Assembly: GCA_947492745.1 (NCBI GenBank)
Contig: CANLOE010000017.1
Coordinates: 16,261-80,260, forward strand
DNA length: 64,000 nt
From: an uncultured Cyclobacteriaceae bacterium
GTDB taxonomy: Bacteria > Bacteroidota > Bacteroidia > Cytophagales > Cyclobacteriaceae
Direction of reading: 5' to 3'
Shown: positions 28,890 to 37,136 of the stretch, one piece after another
Layout of the letters: each line of letters opens with the position of its first letter
How positions within the stretch are numbered: position 1 is the stretch's first letter
Notes under the pieces: generated by a model
What the model saw: the letters and a program-made list of their open reading frames with translations, nothing else
What the model was told of the DNA's origin: nothing
Databases searched by the model: none
Made by a program: the position numbers and the translations under genes

Positions 28890-29217
28890 CCCAGATCATA
28901 CATTGAAAAATCTACTGCGGATATAAATAGCTGCAAATCAGTCGTTGCACTAAGTTTTTTAGATTCACCATAGCAGTGCTATGCTAAATCCAATAAAACT
29001 CTCTGATTTATACAAACTTAGCTTTCAAATATCGCATATCTTCCTGTTCATTTTGCTTCACTCTGCGTTGACAATCCTCGGGATAGCGCTGCTATTCCTG
29101 CGGTTCTCGTCTTGATTGAAACAAAATGACCAGCGGAATCTTATACGACATTTAAAACCTAAATTTGTATTATGGATATGTAATCCCTCGTGACGAAGTT
29201 CCAACGCATGATCCGGG
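28890..29217 (+). repeat. Module C repeat carrying a 159-bp insertion
   Basis: The left end CCCAGATCATACATTG and right end CCAACGCATGATCCGGG are inverted copies of each other, as in the intact element at 63450-63615. Subtracting the inserted 159 bp and one 3-bp duplication leaves 166 bp, exactly the length of that intact copy. The core has CACCATAGCAGTGCTATG. No flanking duplication is visible around this copy. Confidence 0.8.
29011..29169 (+). mobile_element. 159-bp MITE-like element, copy 2, nested in module C
   Basis: Imperfect terminal inverted repeats of about 24 bp start TACAAACTTAGCTTTCAAAT and TACAAATTTAGGTTTTAAAT. TTA flanks both sides (29008-29010, 29170-29172). The uninterrupted module C at 63450-63615 reads CTGATCTATGGATATG where this copy has CTGATTTA, the element, then TTATGGATATG, so that copy serves as the empty site. 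There is no ORF. Confidence 0.85.
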
Positions 29218-29246
29218 ATAAACCGAATCCAAAACTTTATAACAAA

Positions 29247-29277
29247 AAGGGCCGTATCACAAAATGATACGGCCCTT
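29247..29277 (-). terminator. Intrinsic terminator of the AHG operon
   Basis: A 13-bp perfect stem (AAGGGCCGTATCA and its complement) with a 5-base loop lies 60 bp after the GH117 stop. On the minus strand it is followed by TTTGTTATAAAG, a usable U-tract. Confidence 0.85.
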
Positions 29278-29336
29278 CTTCATTGTTTTTGTCCATCTGT
29301 AAGTTCAACTATTGAACCTGTAGGATGTCTTTTCTA

Positions 29337-30584
29337 TTATTCTTCGTCGCTACTTTTCTCAGATCCCGATTCCCCTCTACCCACATGCGTGGTCTTTCTC
29401 TTTCCTTCAAACCTACGGATGTACTGATAATCATAGCTCATGTACTGGTGCGTCATTCCCCAACCGAAAATATCGAAAGGTTCACCGGTATTCAACTCTC
29501 TGTTCAGGCCAATGGCATGAGGAGCACCTGGAATAGAGGCCACGATTTCAAAATTGATTCCATCAGGAGATAGCTGAACCGTATTCTTCTCAGGACCATC
29601 TGTGGTAATCAGGGCACCGATACCCCCGTCTTGCTTCCATACACAGATTTCGTGTCCACTATTGGAAATAGGATTGTAAGGAGATTTCACATAGGGCCCT
29701 TTGGGGTTATCAGCGATAGCTACCCCATGTCTGATCTGTCTTCCTCCGAAGGTAACTTCCTCTCCCATCTGTTCGCCTTTATAGTAAAGGTAAAATTTAC
29801 CATTATAGGGAATAATACAAGGGTCATGAACTTTGTGACTATCGAAGTCTCCTTTTTTCTCTACCATGAAACGGTTCTGCTCAGTACCTTTCCACACACC
29901 ATTGTCCGCAGGACTCAATATAGGTGCTTCACTTTTGGTCCAAGGTCCACGAGGAGAATCGGACCAAGCCAATCCTACTTGGTTTTTCACTCTGACATTA
30001 TAAGGACCGCTTACCGTCTGATAAACCAAATAGTACATACCATCATGAACCATAATCTCGGTAGTAAATACGGAGCGGTCGTCATAAGCTCCTTTTTCAC
30101 CCCTACCTACGGCCATACCTTCCTCTTTCCAAGTCCACCCATCTTCGGAGGTAGCGTACCAAATATCACATCTGTCCCAAGGAAACACCTTATCGTTTTC
30201 GATGTCACCTGCAAAACCGTCCGTTTTGCCCACGCTTTTACTATACCATACAAAGTATTTGCCATCGACCTTGATCAGTGCGCTAGGGTCACGTCTGACC
30301 ACCCCTTCTTCATAGGCCAAATCTCCTTTCAGATCGTGTACCTGAAATTCACCGAACCACTTGTTACTCAGTTTGGGCCATTTCAAAGCTCTTTTAGAGG
30401 CTGCACTTAAATGATCTTTATTTGTAATACCGAAAAAATCCAGCTCCTCTTGCATTGGATTAAGTCCCTCTTCTTGACTGACAGTCTGAGTTTCGGTAGG
30501 AGTTGTCTCTTTTTCAGCCGGCTTTTGACAAGCGGTAAAAGCGAAAAAACAGAAGACCAGTATTTGTGTTAGTTTTAATTTCAT
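29337..30584 (-). CDS. ahgA: GH117 3,6-anhydro-alpha-(1,3)-L-galactosidase
   Basis: The 415-residue protein has a lipobox (F-T-A-C, Cys19) and the GH117 five-bladed propeller. Active-site residues are Asp99 in R-R-D-P-S-A, Asp254 in V-H-D-P-C, and His311-Glu312 in N-S-G-H-E-I-C. From memory of the Bacteroides plebeius GH117 (Asp90, Asp245, His302, Glu303), all four are conserved with a constant offset of 9. GH117 enzymes remove the non-reducing-end 3,6-anhydro-L-galactose from neoagaro-oligosaccharides such as neoagarobiose. It is the last gene of the eight-gene operon that starts with GH2 at 39713, and it supplies the AHG the operon's enzymes consume. The C-terminal tail is rich in Ser and Glu. 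No acidic surface signal follows the Cys, so it is probably periplasmic. Confidence 0.95.
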   Translation of the reverse strand: MKLKLTQILVFCFFAFTACQKPAEKETTPTETQTVSQEEGLNPMQEELDFFGITNKDHLSAASKRALKWPKLSNKWFGEFQVHDLKGDLAYEEGVVRRDPSALIKVDGKYFVWYSKSVGKTDGFAGDIENDKVFPWDRCDIWYATSEDGWTWKEEGMAVGRGEKGAYDDRSVFTTEIMVHDGMYYLVYQTVSGPYNVRVKNQVGLAWSDSPRGPWTKSEAPILSPADNGVWKGTEQNRFMVEKKGDFDSHKVHDPCIIPYNGKFYLYYKGEQMGEEVTFGGRQIRHGVAIADNPKGPYVKSPYNPISNSGHEICVWKQDGGIGALITTDGPEKNTVQLSPDGINFEIVASIPGAPHAIGLNRELNTGEPFDIFGWGMTHQYMSYDYQYIRRFEGKRKTTHVGRGESGSEKSSDEE

Positions 30585-30601
30585 CTTTATGTAGTGTTTA
30601 T

Positions 30602-31612
30602 CTATAGTGAATTTCCAATAGCAACGATAATTACTCCTCCAATCATGCAGGCCAGTCCTACGAACAGAAATGATTTGGGCCTAGAGGTAGCTTCTTTCCA
30701 CTCTCCGGCGATCAACCCACTGACAATAGCGGTCGCTACACTCATGGTATTGAATATAGCGTATCCCACTGTGTTTCCCGAATCTCCAAGTTTGAAAGCG
30801 GCAAAAGCAAAAAGGATAGAGGCTGCAAAGTTGAGTACGGCCATGGTACTTGTCAGACCGATGTTTTTACCAAGAGCAGGGGTTTTGAACTTCGACCATA
30901 GGCCTTTAGTAGACAGTTGATAAATAAAATAAGGGATAACAAATATGCCTCCTGCTACATAAATAATAAACATGACTCCTACCGAGGTAACCCAAGAAGG
31001 GTTGCCGGCAGCTAGTGAGGCTTCATGAATAACGGGCCTTCCCACAGTGTTGGCAAAGCTGAATCCTGTGGCCAAAAGTCCCCCAATGACCGCTATCAAA
31101 ATACCGGCACTCATAGAACCTTTAGCGGTGGCATCCGCAGTATCTTCTTTCTCATCCTGTTGTCTTAGCATACCCGCTCTGCCATTGGCAATAACTCCTA
31201 TCATAACGACCGCTATACCCGCCAGAATAGTCAAGAACTGATTGGTCGGTGGTAGGCCGTCTATCATAAAAGGAAGTAGAGAACCGACCAGTATGACCGT
31301 TCCAATGAACAGGGAGAACCCCAGAGAAAGTCCGATATGGTTGATTGCTTTCCCCCACATCATCACTCCGATACCCCAAAGAAATCCGGCCAGCCCCATT
31401 TTGAGCAATACGTCACTAGGTATAGAAGATAAAATACCTCCAAAATCATTGATTAATAAAGATGCCGCTATCAAGGGAACAATGAACATGTTTATAGTGA
31501 ACATCATTCCCCATGCGTTCTCAAATTCAAAATCTTTAGTGAATTTTTCGGGTAGGGCATAAACCCCAAGGGTGATTCCTGCTGCAATCGCCCATATCAT
31601 TCCTTCTATCAT
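30602..31612 (-). CDS. RhaT/GRP-like sugar permease
   Basis: This 336-residue inner membrane protein has about ten hydrophobic helices (the first contains [12 protein letters not shown], the last [10 protein letters not shown]) and resembles the drug/metabolite-superfamily sugar permeases that include the L-rhamnose/H+ symporter RhaT. It lies 17 bp upstream of GH117 and 18 bp after the epimerase gene. In this operon the likely cargo is AHG, L-galactose or galactose, moving from periplasm to cytoplasm; the exact sugar is inference. A charged loop near residues 150-165 (Q-Q-D-E-K-E-D) separates the two five-helix halves. Confidence 0.82.
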   Translation of the reverse strand: MIEGMIWAIAAGITLGVYALPEKFTKDFEFENAWGMMFTINMFIVPLIAASLLINDFGGILSSIPSDVLLKMGLAGFLWGIGVMMWGKAINHIGLSLGFSLFIGTVILVGSLLPFMIDGLPPTNQFLTILAGIAVVMIGVIANGRAGMLRQQDEKEDTADATAKGSMSAGILIAVIGGLLATGFSFANTVGRPVIHEASLAAGNPSWVTSVGVMFIIYVAGGIFVIPYFIYQLSTKGLWSKFKTPALGKNIGLTSTMAVLNFAASILFAFAAFKLGDSGNTVGYAIFNTMSVATAIVSGLIAGEWKEATSRPKSFLFVGLACMIGGVIIVAIGNSL

Positions 31613-31630
31613 CTGGTCTAGGTTAGTGGA

Positions 31631-32671
31631 TTAAACAAATTTAAATATAGTCCGGCTCTTGAATGCTTCCTCTGCCTTGGTCGTGGACTTTGGCGACTGA
31701 GGAATATTGGGGCCGTTGGGATAGCGGTGTGTTTCACAACAAAAAGCTCTGAACTTTCCGTATGGAAGACCATTTTCCCTTTTGAGTTCATCTGAGGTAT
31801 ATTTTCCCGTATATAAAAGCATACAAGGTTCTGTAGAACTTACTTTTAGCGTGAGTTCCGAATCACTATCGGAAACGCTTGCTACAGGTTGTAGTTTGAA
31901 ATCAGGATTATCGAACACATAAAAATGTTCGAAACCATCTTTTATTTCTTGGTGAACATCACCGATTCGTTTTGGTTCGCGTAGATCATCAGGTGCTCCG
32001 TCGAGTTGAAGTATTTCTCCCGTAGCGGCCCCCGTATCATCAAGTGCCAAACGCTTGTTGGTATGCACCTGAGCCTGATGACCTTCTACGCTATCTTTGA
32101 AACCTGACAGGTTGAAGTAGGTATGATTGGTCAAGGATAATGGTGTCTCCTTATCTGTCGTGGCATCGTAGTCTATGACAATCTCATTCTCATCCGTCAA
32201 CGAGAACGTTACCTTTATCTGTACATTGCCAGGAAAGCCTTCTTCCATATCATTCGATACATAGGTCATTTCCACTTGGGCATTTTCACTGTCTTCTACG
32301 ACAGTTGCCGACCAAATGCGCTTATCAAATCCTTGGCCTCCTCCATGAAGGTTATTATTACCGGCGTTGGCAGTGAGGTCATACTTTTCTCCATTCAAAG
32401 TGAACCCGGCATCCTTTATCTGTGATGAATATCTTCCTACGGTACACCCAAAATAAGGTGAATTACCTTTGTATTCTTCGGACAGATACCCTTGAAACGT
32501 ATCGAACCCACAAGCTACTTGCTTCGTGGTATCTCCATTAGGTACTTCTATGGAAGTGATGGTGGCTCCATAGGTCATGATCTTAACGGTCATACCCTTG
32601 GTATTGGTCAGGGTGTAGAGATCAACATTCTGTTGTTCCCATTGACCGAATGTTTCTTTTTCGACTTTCAT
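31631..32671 (-). CDS. galM: Aldose 1-epimerase (galactose mutarotase)
   Basis: The 346-residue protein has no signal peptide, so it is cytoplasmic. Family motifs are N-N-L-H-G-G-G-Q-G-F-D near residue 105, L-T-N-H-T-Y-F-N-L-S-G near 180 (catalytic His) and a C-terminal E-T-H-R-Y-P-N-G-P-N-I-P-Q-S-P. It interconverts alpha and beta anomers of galactose or a related hexose. Beta-galactosidase (GH2) and the import step of this operon yield one anomer, so a mutarotase speeds entry into galactose metabolism. Gaps to its neighbours are 17-18 bp, consistent with one operon. Confidence 0.93.
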   Translation of the reverse strand: MKVEKETFGQWEQQNVDLYTLTNTKGMTVKIMTYGATITSIEVPNGDTTKQVACGFDTFQGYLSEEYKGNSPYFGCTVGRYSSQIKDAGFTLNGEKYDLTANAGNNNLHGGGQGFDKRIWSATVVEDSENAQVEMTYVSNDMEEGFPGNVQIKVTFSLTDENEIVIDYDATTDKETPLSLTNHTYFNLSGFKDSVEGHQAQVHTNKRLALDDTGAATGEILQLDGAPDDLREPKRIGDVHQEIKDGFEHFYVFDNPDFKLQPVASVSDSDSELTLKVSSTEPCMLLYTGKYTSDELKRENGLPYGKFRAFCCETHRYPNGPNIPQSPKSTTKAEEAFKSRTIFKFV

Positions 32672-32688
32672 AAGCTGGGCTTTTCTAC

Positions 32689-33780
32689 TTAAGTGTGGAG
32701 TTCAAATTCTTTTAATTTTTCCCAATCGAATTCTACACCGATGCCAGGGGTATCGGGAGCTACTGCTCTATGATCTTTGACGACCAAGGGGCGGTGGGTA
32801 TACTCGTCTATGGGGAAGCTATGTACTTCCAACCAACCTGAGTTCTCTTGAGAAGAGACCAAACTGACGTGTAGTTCCTGCATACCGTGAGAACATACGG
32901 GTATATTATTCTGCTTTGCCAGCTGAGCTGCTTTTAACCAACCACTGACTCCTCCACAATTGGAAGCATCGGGCTGAACATAAGATAATTTGGATTGTTC
33001 AAAGGCATAGCCAAATTCATGGATAGTATGCAAGTTCTCTCCCATGGCCAAGGGGACTCCCGTGGCATCGGCTATCTTGGCATATCCTTGATAATCGTCC
33101 GGTATGGTCGGTTCTTCGAACCATAGGATATCATACTGCTTGAAGGCATTGGCTGCTTTGATGGCCTTTTCGACGCTCATGGAATAGTTGGCATCGACCA
33201 TAAAAGTAATGTCGGGGCCGATGAACTCTCTTACAGCTTTGATTCTTTCGAGGTCTTCGTCCAGGTTTTCTCGGCCGATTTTGATTTTTACGGCACTGAA
33301 GCCATTGTCCAGATAGCCTTGAATATTGGACAGTAGTTTTTCTAAAGGGAAAGTAAGGTCTATCCCTCCACAGTAGGCTTTACAGGTATTATCTTTCCCT
33401 CCGGCCATCTTCCATAGAGGTGCATTTTCACGTTTCCCTTTCAAATCCCATAGGGCTATATCCACTGCTGAAATCGCAAAAGAGGCGATACCTCCTCTAC
33501 CTACATAGTGGATATGCCACTCCATTTGATCATAGAGTTTTTCGATGTCGGTGCCCTCTTCTCCGACTAGCATGGGGGCCAGGTCATGTTCGACCATTGC
33601 AAATATGGCATGGCCTCCTTTTCCTCCGGTATAGGTATATCCGGTGCCCTGACTTCCATTTTCCAATTCTATGGTAACGGTGACCAACTCAAAATGAGTG
33701 TGGTCACCGTGTTTTGCATCACTTAGGACTTCTGCAAGTGGTATGTGAAATAGGCGGGGTTTTACTGATACTATTTTCAT
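32689..33780 (-). CDS. Enolase-superfamily cycloisomerase, probable 3,6-anhydro-L-galactonate cycloisomerase
   Basis: The 363-residue protein is a mandelate-racemase-type member of the enolase superfamily. Catalytic features visible are K-x-K (Lys165, Lys167 in V-K-I-K-I-G), metal ligands Asp196 (V-D-A-N), Glu222 (F-E-E-P) and Glu248 (G-E-N), and His298 in C-S-H-G-M. In agar degraders the enzyme of this kind next to AHG dehydrogenase opens 3,6-anhydro-L-galactonate to 2-keto-3-deoxy-L-galactonate. The aldehyde dehydrogenase gene lies 11 bp upstream and GH117 is in the same operon, which supports that assignment over a generic sugar-acid dehydratase. Confidence 0.88.
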   Translation of the reverse strand: MKIVSVKPRLFHIPLAEVLSDAKHGDHTHFELVTVTIELENGSQGTGYTYTGGKGGHAIFAMVEHDLAPMLVGEEGTDIEKLYDQMEWHIHYVGRGGIASFAISAVDIALWDLKGKRENAPLWKMAGGKDNTCKAYCGGIDLTFPLEKLLSNIQGYLDNGFSAVKIKIGRENLDEDLERIKAVREFIGPDITFMVDANYSMSVEKAIKAANAFKQYDILWFEEPTIPDDYQGYAKIADATGVPLAMGENLHTIHEFGYAFEQSKLSYVQPDASNCGGVSGWLKAAQLAKQNNIPVCSHGMQELHVSLVSSQENSGWLEVHSFPIDEYTHRPLVVKDHRAVAPDTPGIGVEFDWEKLKEFELHT

Positions 33781-33791
33781 CTCAACCGCAC

Positions 33792-35243
33792 TTATTTATA
33801 ATTGACATAAAAGGTTTTCTTTTCCAGGTATTGTTCAAATCCATACTTGCCATCTTCTCCTCCCGAGCCACTGAGCTTATACCCGTTGTGGAATCCTTGA
33901 TGCTGCTCTCCATGTCCTCTGTTGACATAGATCTCGCCAAACTCCAGTTCGTCGTTACACCTAAGGATTGTTCTCATGTCCTTGGTAAATATCATGGCTG
34001 CCAGACCGTACTCACAATCATTGGCATAACCGATAACCTGATCGAAATCGTTGAATTTGATAACGGGTAGTATAGGACCGAAAGACTCTTCATGAACGAT
34101 AGTCATCTCTTGAGTAACATCGGTAAGGACGGTAGGCTCGAACCAATACCCTTTTTCGAACTGCTTCCCGTCGGGACGCTTTCCGCCATAGGCTACAGTA
34201 GCGCCTTCTTCAATACTTTTCGATACTAAATGTTCCATATTACCGATTTCGGAGCTGTTCACCTTAGGTCCCATTTCCGTACTTGGGTCCATAGGATCAC
34301 CTACCTTGAAGGCTTTCACTTTCTCCATGAATTTCTCCATAAAGGCATCATAGATGTTTTCATGGAGGTAAAGACGCTCATTACAGGTACATACTTGGCC
34401 ACAGTTATCAAACCTGGAATGGAATGCTCCCTCTACCGCTTGGTCCAGATCGGCATCTTCAAATACGATGCAAGGAGCTTTACCGCCCAATTCCAATTGT
34501 ACATGAGATAGGTGATTTGCTGCCGTTTTGAATATCTGCTGTCCGGCCGGGGTACTTCCCGTCATGGTGACCATTCTTGTAATGGGGCTATCCACGAGCG
34601 CATTACCAAGAACGCGTCCCTTGCCCGTCACTATGTTGAGCACTCCTTTGGGTATACCTACTTTGTTGGCCAGTTCTGCCAGCTCCAAGGTGGCCAGTGG
34701 GGTCTCCTGTGTTGGCTTGACAATAATGGTATTACCGGCTACTAGCGCAGGACCGATTTTCCGACCGGCCAGTGCCAGAGGAAAGTTCCATGCGGTAATA
34801 GCTACGACTACTCCTCTGGGAATTTTATGAATCATGATATGCTCTTCCGGATTATCGGAAGGAACAATGTCTCCTTCGATTTGTCGAGCCCAGTCACAGG
34901 CATAATCAATAAAACTGGCGGTAACATCTACTTCTATCTCTGCGAGAGAGATGATTTTCCCCTGTTCTTTGACCAGTAGTTCTGCCAATCGCTTTTTATT
35001 GGCCCTGATTTCATCGGCAAACTTACGCATCAGTTCTGCCCTTTGCCTTGCAGGTATTTTTTTCCACTCTTTGAAGGCTGTTGAAGCAGCCTCCAATGCC
35101 TTTTGGGCATCGGGTTCTTCCCCCATCTGTACGGAACCGACCACCTCTTCGGTAGAAGGACTCAGTATATCTTCTGACTTCCCGGAAGAAGCTTTGACCC
35201 ACTCACCATTGATGAAGAGGTCGTATGATTTATGTGTTGACAT
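33792..35243 (-). CDS. Aldehyde dehydrogenase, probable 3,6-anhydro-L-galactose dehydrogenase
   Basis: A standard-length ALDH (483 residues) without signal peptide. The catalytic Cys285 is in N-C-G-Q-V-C and the general base Glu251 in L-E-L-G-G-K; the nucleotide-binding segment T-A-W-N-F-P-L is at 150-156. It would oxidise AHG to 3,6-anhydro-L-galactonate with NAD(P)+, the first cytoplasmic step of AHG use. Its neighbours, the cycloisomerase downstream and SDR/ADH genes upstream, make up the rest of that route. A lactaldehyde or glycolaldehyde dehydrogenase is the main alternative by sequence alone. Confidence 0.9.
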   Translation of the reverse strand: MSTHKSYDLFINGEWVKASSGKSEDILSPSTEEVVGSVQMGEEPDAQKALEAASTAFKEWKKIPARQRAELMRKFADEIRANKKRLAELLVKEQGKIISLAEIEVDVTASFIDYACDWARQIEGDIVPSDNPEEHIMIHKIPRGVVVAITAWNFPLALAGRKIGPALVAGNTIIVKPTQETPLATLELAELANKVGIPKGVLNIVTGKGRVLGNALVDSPITRMVTMTGSTPAGQQIFKTAANHLSHVQLELGGKAPCIVFEDADLDQAVEGAFHSRFDNCGQVCTCNERLYLHENIYDAFMEKFMEKVKAFKVGDPMDPSTEMGPKVNSSEIGNMEHLVSKSIEEGATVAYGGKRPDGKQFEKGYWFEPTVLTDVTQEMTIVHEESFGPILPVIKFNDFDQVIGYANDCEYGLAAMIFTKDMRTILRCNDELEFGEIYVNRGHGEQHQGFHNGYKLSGSGGEDGKYGFEQYLEKKTFYVNYK

Positions 35244-35278
35244 GGTTATTCGCTATTTTGTAATTAAGGAATCATAAA

Positions 35279-36049
35279 TTATCGGCCCATCCAGCCACCG
35301 TCTACCAATGTAATGGCACCGTGCATGTAAGAAGCGGCCTCTGAACTTAGAAATACGGCCGGCCCGGCAAAATCTTCAGGCTGCCCCCATCTTTCCGCTG
35401 GGATTCTTGCCAAAATGGAGTTGGCCCTTTCCGGGTTGTTGCGCAGTGCTTCAGTATTATCTGTACTGATATACCCTGGGGCGATGGCGTTTACATTGAC
35501 TCCTTTGGATGCCCACTCATTGGCAAAAGCCATGGTCATCTGTCCTATGGCACCTTTACTGGCTGCATAACCGGGAACGGTAATACCGCCTTGGAAGGTC
35601 AATAATGATGCTGTGAAAATGACCTTACCCGAACCACGCTCTACCATATCTTTCCCAAATTCTCTGGTCAGGATAAACTGTGAGTTCTGGTTGACTTCGA
35701 TAACCTTATCCCACATATCATCGGGATGTTCTGCGGCAGGTTTTCTGAGTATAGTTCCTGCATTATTGATCAATATATCCACCTGAGGGTGGTTACTCTT
35801 CACTTCTTTGATGAATTCGTACAAAGCGTTTCTATCGGAAAAGTCACAAGCATATCCTGTGAACTTCTTGCCTAGAGCCTCGACTTCCTTACCTACTTCA
35901 CTACCTTCTTTCTCTAAGGTGGCACTCACTCCAATAATATCCGCACCAGCATCTGCCAAACCGACGGCGATTGCTTTACCTATACCTCTTTTACAACCAG
36001 TGACCAGTGCTACTTTTCCGGTCAATTTAAATTTATCTAAGATACTCAT
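35279..36049 (-). CDS. SDR family oxidoreductase, probable keto-deoxy-sugar-acid dehydrogenase
   Basis: The 256-residue Rossmann protein has T-G-C-K-R-G-I-G for the cofactor at 18-24, N-N-A-G at 95-98, catalytic Ser148, Tyr161 and Lys165 (Y-A-A-S-K), and a C-terminus ending D-G-G-W-M-G-R. It resembles 2-dehydro-3-deoxy-gluconate 5-dehydrogenase (KduD-like) enzymes. In the AHG route, 2-keto-3-deoxy-L-galactonate is oxidised at C5 and re-reduced to give D-KDG; this SDR and the neighbouring zinc dehydrogenase (12 bp upstream) would be the two partners. Which one oxidises and which reduces cannot be read from the sequence. Confidence 0.88.
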   Translation of the reverse strand: MSILDKFKLTGKVALVTGCKRGIGKAIAVGLADAGADIIGVSATLEKEGSEVGKEVEALGKKFTGYACDFSDRNALYEFIKEVKSNHPQVDILINNAGTILRKPAAEHPDDMWDKVIEVNQNSQFILTREFGKDMVERGSGKVIFTASLLTFQGGITVPGYAASKGAIGQMTMAFANEWASKGVNVNAIAPGYISTDNTEALRNNPERANSILARIPAERWGQPEDFAGPAVFLSSEAASYMHGAITLVDGGWMGR

Positions 36050-36061
36050 TATACTAATTTT

Positions 36062-37081
36062 CTATTTTTGGCAATCGATCAAATATTTCATCCCTGCCGG
36101 GTTATTATCTATTTCTTCAAAAATCTTTTGGATATTCTCTAGAGAATCCACTTTGGTTACCAAAGTATCAAAGGGTATAGCTCCCGAAGAAGCAATGCGT
36201 ATCGCTTCTTCATAATCTTCTTCTTGATAGAGCCTTGCTCCCAACAATTCTATTTCTGACCAGAAAAATTTGAAGAGGTCTACTTTTTTCTGCTCACCAC
36301 CATGAATGGCGACCATTACGATCCTACCTCTGACATTGACCACATCGGTCATGGTCTGTACACCTGCCTGCGAACCGGAGACTTCAAAAGCGCAATCGAT
36401 CATCGCACCATTGGTCAATCCTTCTATTTTCTCCATGAGGTTGTCCTTGATGGGGTTTATGGTCTCAAACCCGAGGTCAGCCAACATTTCCAAGCGTGTT
36501 TCATTCACTTCTGAGATGATGACCTTTGCCCCTTTTTCACGAAGTACAAAAGCAATCAATGTACCGATAGGTCCCCCTCCGATGACCAAACAGTGCTCAT
36601 CTTTGGTTACTCTACCGATTTTGACATCATGACAGGCTACCGCTAGTGGCTCTATGAATGCTCCATGCTTCAGGGATAGCTCTTCGGGAAGTTTGTGGAG
36701 TGTATAATCAGGAACGGTCCAGCTGTTCTGAAAGGCTCCTTGTTCGTCGATACCGATAAATTTCAAGTTTTTTCCTACATGTGGAAAACCTTTGTCGAAA
36801 GGGTGGGGTTCTCCGAACTTAAGCGGTCTTACGGCCACTTTATCGCCTACTTTCACATTGGTTACGCCTTCACCCAGTTCCGCTACGGTAGCTGATGCTT
36901 CGTGACCTACGGTCTGGGGTGGGCCTACGCGCTGGTCCATAACACCATGATAGATATGTACATCCGTACCACAAACACCACAAAATGCTACGTCAAGCCT
37001 AACTTCTCCGACTCCAGGGCTGATTGACTTGCCTTCGCCGAGAATAAATTGTCCTTTTTCTTTATAAAATGCCGCTTTCAT
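36062..37081 (-). CDS. Zinc-type medium-chain dehydrogenase (sugar acid/polyol type)
   Basis: The 339-residue enzyme has the catalytic zinc motif C-G-V-C-G-T-D-V-H (Cys37) and G-H-E at 59-61, and a nucleotide-binding G-G-G-P-I-G. The four-cysteine structural zinc loop usual in alcohol dehydrogenases is absent; the segment after R-P-L-K-F has none of these cysteines, as in some polyol and sugar-acid dehydrogenases. It is the second gene of the operon, 55 bp after GH2. The likely role is the C5 redox step on 2-keto-3-deoxy-L-galactonate together with the SDR; L-idonate- or galactitol-type oxidation is an alternative. Confidence 0.87.
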   Translation of the reverse strand: MKAAFYKEKGQFILGEGKSISPGVGEVRLDVAFCGVCGTDVHIYHGVMDQRVGPPQTVGHEASATVAELGEGVTNVKVGDKVAVRPLKFGEPHPFDKGFPHVGKNLKFIGIDEQGAFQNSWTVPDYTLHKLPEELSLKHGAFIEPLAVACHDVKIGRVTKDEHCLVIGGGPIGTLIAFVLREKGAKVIISEVNETRLEMLADLGFETINPIKDNLMEKIEGLTNGAMIDCAFEVSGSQAGVQTMTDVVNVRGRIVMVAIHGGEQKKVDLFKFFWSEIELLGARLYQEEDYEEAIRIASSGAIPFDTLVTKVDSLENIQKIFEEIDNNPAGMKYLIDCQK

Positions 37082-37136
37082 TTCAACACTTCCGGTTTAA
37101 TTGGTTTTATTTAAATTAAGTATTCCAGTTATTCAA

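Noticed and set aside
29631..30410. Plus-strand frame of 259 codons
   Set aside because: It is fully antisense to GH117, whose catalytic residues are intact.
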